DNA of 7,553 nucleotides from an uncultured SAR86 cluster bacterium. GTDB lineage: Bacteria; Pseudomonadota; Gammaproteobacteria; Magnimaribacterales; D2472. Under the pieces are notes generated by a model. The model was not told where the DNA came from. It ran no database searches and was given only the letters and a program-made list of their open reading frames with translations. The stretch lies in assembly GCA_938075575.1 (NCBI GenBank), contig CALJHI010000066.1, forward strand, positions 1 through 7,553, in the 5' to 3' direction. The position numbers and the translations under genes are program-made. Every line of letters begins with the position of its first letter. The first letter of the stretch is position 1. Of this stretch, positions 6,024-7,553 are shown piece by piece.

Positions 6024-6671
6024 ATGGCAATAAAAGCTTTAATAAATCCGGTCACACCCTTCGCACAAAATGCTCCGATAATATTTTGTACGGAGACAAT
6101 GAAATGTGCCTTTGTTGATCCTGGGGGTGATGCTGAAAAGCTTTTACAAATTGCAAAAAATAATAATTTAATTCCAGAAAAAATTTTACTTACCCATGGC
6201 CATGCAGATCATGCTGGAGCAGCTATGGAGATTTCTGAAATACTAAATATAAAAATTGAAGGGCCGCATAAAGAAGATAAATTCCTTCTTGACTCACTTG
6301 AAAGTCAGGGTCAGATGTTTGGGATGATGGCCAGAGATTGTGAGCCTCATTTTTGGTTAGAAGATGGTGATAAGGTTAGTCTTGGTAATGAAATGCTTGA
6401 TGTGATATTCACCCCTGGCCATACTCCAGGTCATATTGTCTTCTATAACTCAGGTTCAAAATTAGCACTAGTTGGTGATGTTATTTTTAAAGGCTCTATT
6501 GGTAGGACTGATTTACCTAGAGGAAATCATCAAGATCTAATAAATTCAATTTCTAAAAAGCTATGGCCTCTTGGTCAAGAGATAACTTTTATATGTGGTC
6601 ATGGTCCAAACTCAACATTTGGAGAAGAAAGAAGGTCAAATCCCTTTGTATCTGACACAGCTTTAAACTAA
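6024..6671 (+). CDS. gloC: Metallo-beta-lactamase-fold hydrolase, YcbL/GloC-like (type II glyoxalase family)
   Basis: This 215-residue protein resembles E. coli YcbL (GloC), a hydroxyacylglutathione hydrolase-like enzyme that hydrolyses thioesters such as S-lactoylglutathione, the last step of methylglyoxal detoxification. All metal ligands of the fold are present: H58, H60, D62 and H63 in THGHADH, H133 in TPGHTPGH, the bridging D152 in VGDVIFKGSIGRTDLPRG, and H193 in CGHGP. The VDPGGDAEK block (31-39) and the ending TFGEERRSNPF are also YcbL-like. It is the family's short single-domain length and lacks the C-terminal helical domain of classic GloB. No signal peptide is seen, so it is probably cytoplasmic. 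There is no recognisable ribosome binding site before the ATG, but the N-terminus matches the family, so I keep this start. Exact substrate is inferred; other thioesterase roles are possible. Confidence 0.93.
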   Translation: MAIKALINPVTPFAQNAPIIFCTETMKCAFVDPGGDAEKLLQIAKNNNLIPEKILLTHGHADHAGAAMEISEILNIKIEGPHKEDKFLLDSLESQGQMFGMMARDCEPHFWLEDGDKVSLGNEMLDVIFTPGHTPGHIVFYNSGSKLALVGDVIFKGSIGRTDLPRGNHQDLINSISKKLWPLGQEITFICGHGPNSTFGEERRSNPFVSDTALN

Positions 6672-6673
6672 AG

Positions 6674-7471
6674 TTACCTTTTAGTATATCTACCACCCGA
6701 TAATGTATTTGAAAGCAGCTTAATTAATGCAGGGGCATACTTTATTAAAAAGACTAAAAATTTATATCTTTTGCTCGGTATGCAGTAGGACTTTGCATTA
6801 AGAGTTGCCTCCACTGCCTCTGCTGCAACATCTTCAGCATTTAACTTCATAAAAGCAGGCACTTTATCCATATGATCCTGAACTCCGCTAGCAGAATGAA
6901 ATTCTGTCACAACATAACCAGGACATACAGCTGTGCATGAAACACCCTTATGCTTATAATTAACATTTAATGCATCGCTGAATCTATTCATGAAGGTTTT
7001 AATTGGGCCATATAAAACCTGTATGCTGGATGGTGGTGTAAAAGATGCTACAGAGGATATGATCATTATTTTTCCTGACTTTTTCTCAAGCATGTCTGGT
7101 ATAAAGGCCTTTGAAAGAGCAATTACAGATGTGCTTAACACTCTTATAAATTTTTCCTCTTCCTCCATGGAGGTTTTGTGGAATTGTGATTCGATACCGT
7201 AACCAGCGTTATTGACTAACACCTCCACATCATAGTTTTTTTCTTTGCAGAAATTATAAATATGCTTGGGTGCATCTATGTCGCTTAAATCGCTAGATAT
7301 AAAATCTGTTTTGATATTGTATTTTTGCTGTAATTCTTCGGATAGATTTCTTAACCTTTCCTCTCTTCGAGCTGTCAAAATTATTCCAAAGCCTTTTTGA
7401 GCTAATTGATGAGCTATTTGAAGACCGATTCCAGACGATGCTCCAGTGATAAGTGCGTATTTATTTTCCAT
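6674..7471 (-). CDS. Classical short-chain dehydrogenase/reductase (SDR), substrate unknown
   Basis: This 265-residue Rossmann-fold oxidoreductase has the NAD(P)-binding TGASSGIG (9-16), arginines at 35-36 (TARR) that usually indicate NADPH preference, DLSD (61-64), NNAGYG (87-92), an active-site serine in ISSVAS (138-143), and the Y154-x3-K158 pair in YGPIK. CPGYVVTEF (183-191) follows, as in classical SDRs. The C-terminus carries a hydrophobic stretch (about 238-255, FLVFLIKYAPALIKLL) that may contact the membrane, seen in DltE/YqjQ-like uncharacterised SDRs. The substrate cannot be deduced. It converges on the GloC-like gene with two bases between stop codons. No ribosome binding site is evident before the ATG at 7471, and a TATAAT box lies about 50 bases upstream. 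Confidence 0.93.
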   Translation of the reverse strand: MENKYALITGASSGIGLQIAHQLAQKGFGIILTARREERLRNLSEELQQKYNIKTDFISSDLSDIDAPKHIYNFCKEKNYDVEVLVNNAGYGIESQFHKTSMEEEEKFIRVLSTSVIALSKAFIPDMLEKKSGKIMIISSVASFTPPSSIQVLYGPIKTFMNRFSDALNVNYKHKGVSCTAVCPGYVVTEFHSASGVQDHMDKVPAFMKLNAEDVAAEAVEATLNAKSYCIPSKRYKFLVFLIKYAPALIKLLSNTLSGGRYTKR

Positions 7472-7521
7472 ATATTATTTATATTTAATTTCAGTATATT
7501 AATTCTAACAGGTTGGGTTTT

Positions 7522-7527
7522 ATTATA
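7522..7527 (-). promoter_or_regulatory. Possible -10 box for the SDR gene
   Basis: The minus strand reads a perfect TATAAT here, about 50 bases upstream of the SDR start. The -35 region at 17-base spacing (TTTATT-like) is poor, and the surrounding DNA is so AT-rich that a chance match is plausible. Confidence 0.35.
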
Positions 7528-7553
7528 GAATTAGTGTCCAAAATAAATAAAGG

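Noticed and set aside
7472..7553. A partial gene at the right edge
   Set aside because: These 82 bases contain no convincing coding start or end on either strand; only a possible -10 box is noted.

Overview
The window is AT-rich, densely packed bacterial chromosome made mostly of housekeeping genes. I see no phage, transposon, CRISPR or defence genes. The proteins are proteobacterial in character. Several details (NCPCH rather than NCPGH in ThrRS, the HMGN form of HIGH in CysRS, the FolE core and a Maf C-terminus with GMPLLPLL) remind me of alphaproteobacterial versions. The YcbL/GloC-like hydrolase also looks close to gammaproteobacterial ones. An AT-rich, perhaps marine and streamlined, proteobacterium is a reasonable guess, but I cannot place it further from sequence alone.

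Layout: (1) Bases 1-1748, minus strand: most of thrS (threonyl-tRNA synthetase), with its C-terminus cut off by the window edge. (2) Bases 1842-1916, plus strand: a complete tRNA-Arg(CCT) with encoded CCA, divergent from thrS. (3) Bases 1961-3151, minus strand: two small exported proteins, each with a Shine-Dalgarno site and its own downstream intrinsic terminator. One belongs to an uncharacterised exported family and the other is a secreted NTF2/SnoaL-like protein. (4) Bases 3256-5872, minus strand: a tight operon in transcription order folE (GTP cyclohydrolase I), maf (nucleotide pyrophosphatase, YceF-like) and cysS (cysteinyl-tRNA synthetase), with gaps of 15 and 3 bases. (5) Bases 6024-6671, plus strand: a metallo-beta-lactamase-fold hydrolase of the YcbL/GloC type, divergent from folE. 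(6) Bases 6674-7471, minus strand: a classical short-chain dehydrogenase/reductase converging on the hydrolase with only 2 bases between stop codons.

Together the genes cover tRNA charging (ThrRS, CysRS, tRNA-Arg), pterin/folate entry (FolE), nucleotide-pool sanitation (Maf) and probably thioester or aldehyde detoxification (GloC-like, SDR). No stretch longer than about 155 bases lacks a gene. I found no convincing new multi-gene system. The points most worth checking are the altered editing-site motif in ThrRS, the uncharacterised exported protein next to the tRNA, and the terminator-less convergent pair at 6671/6674.
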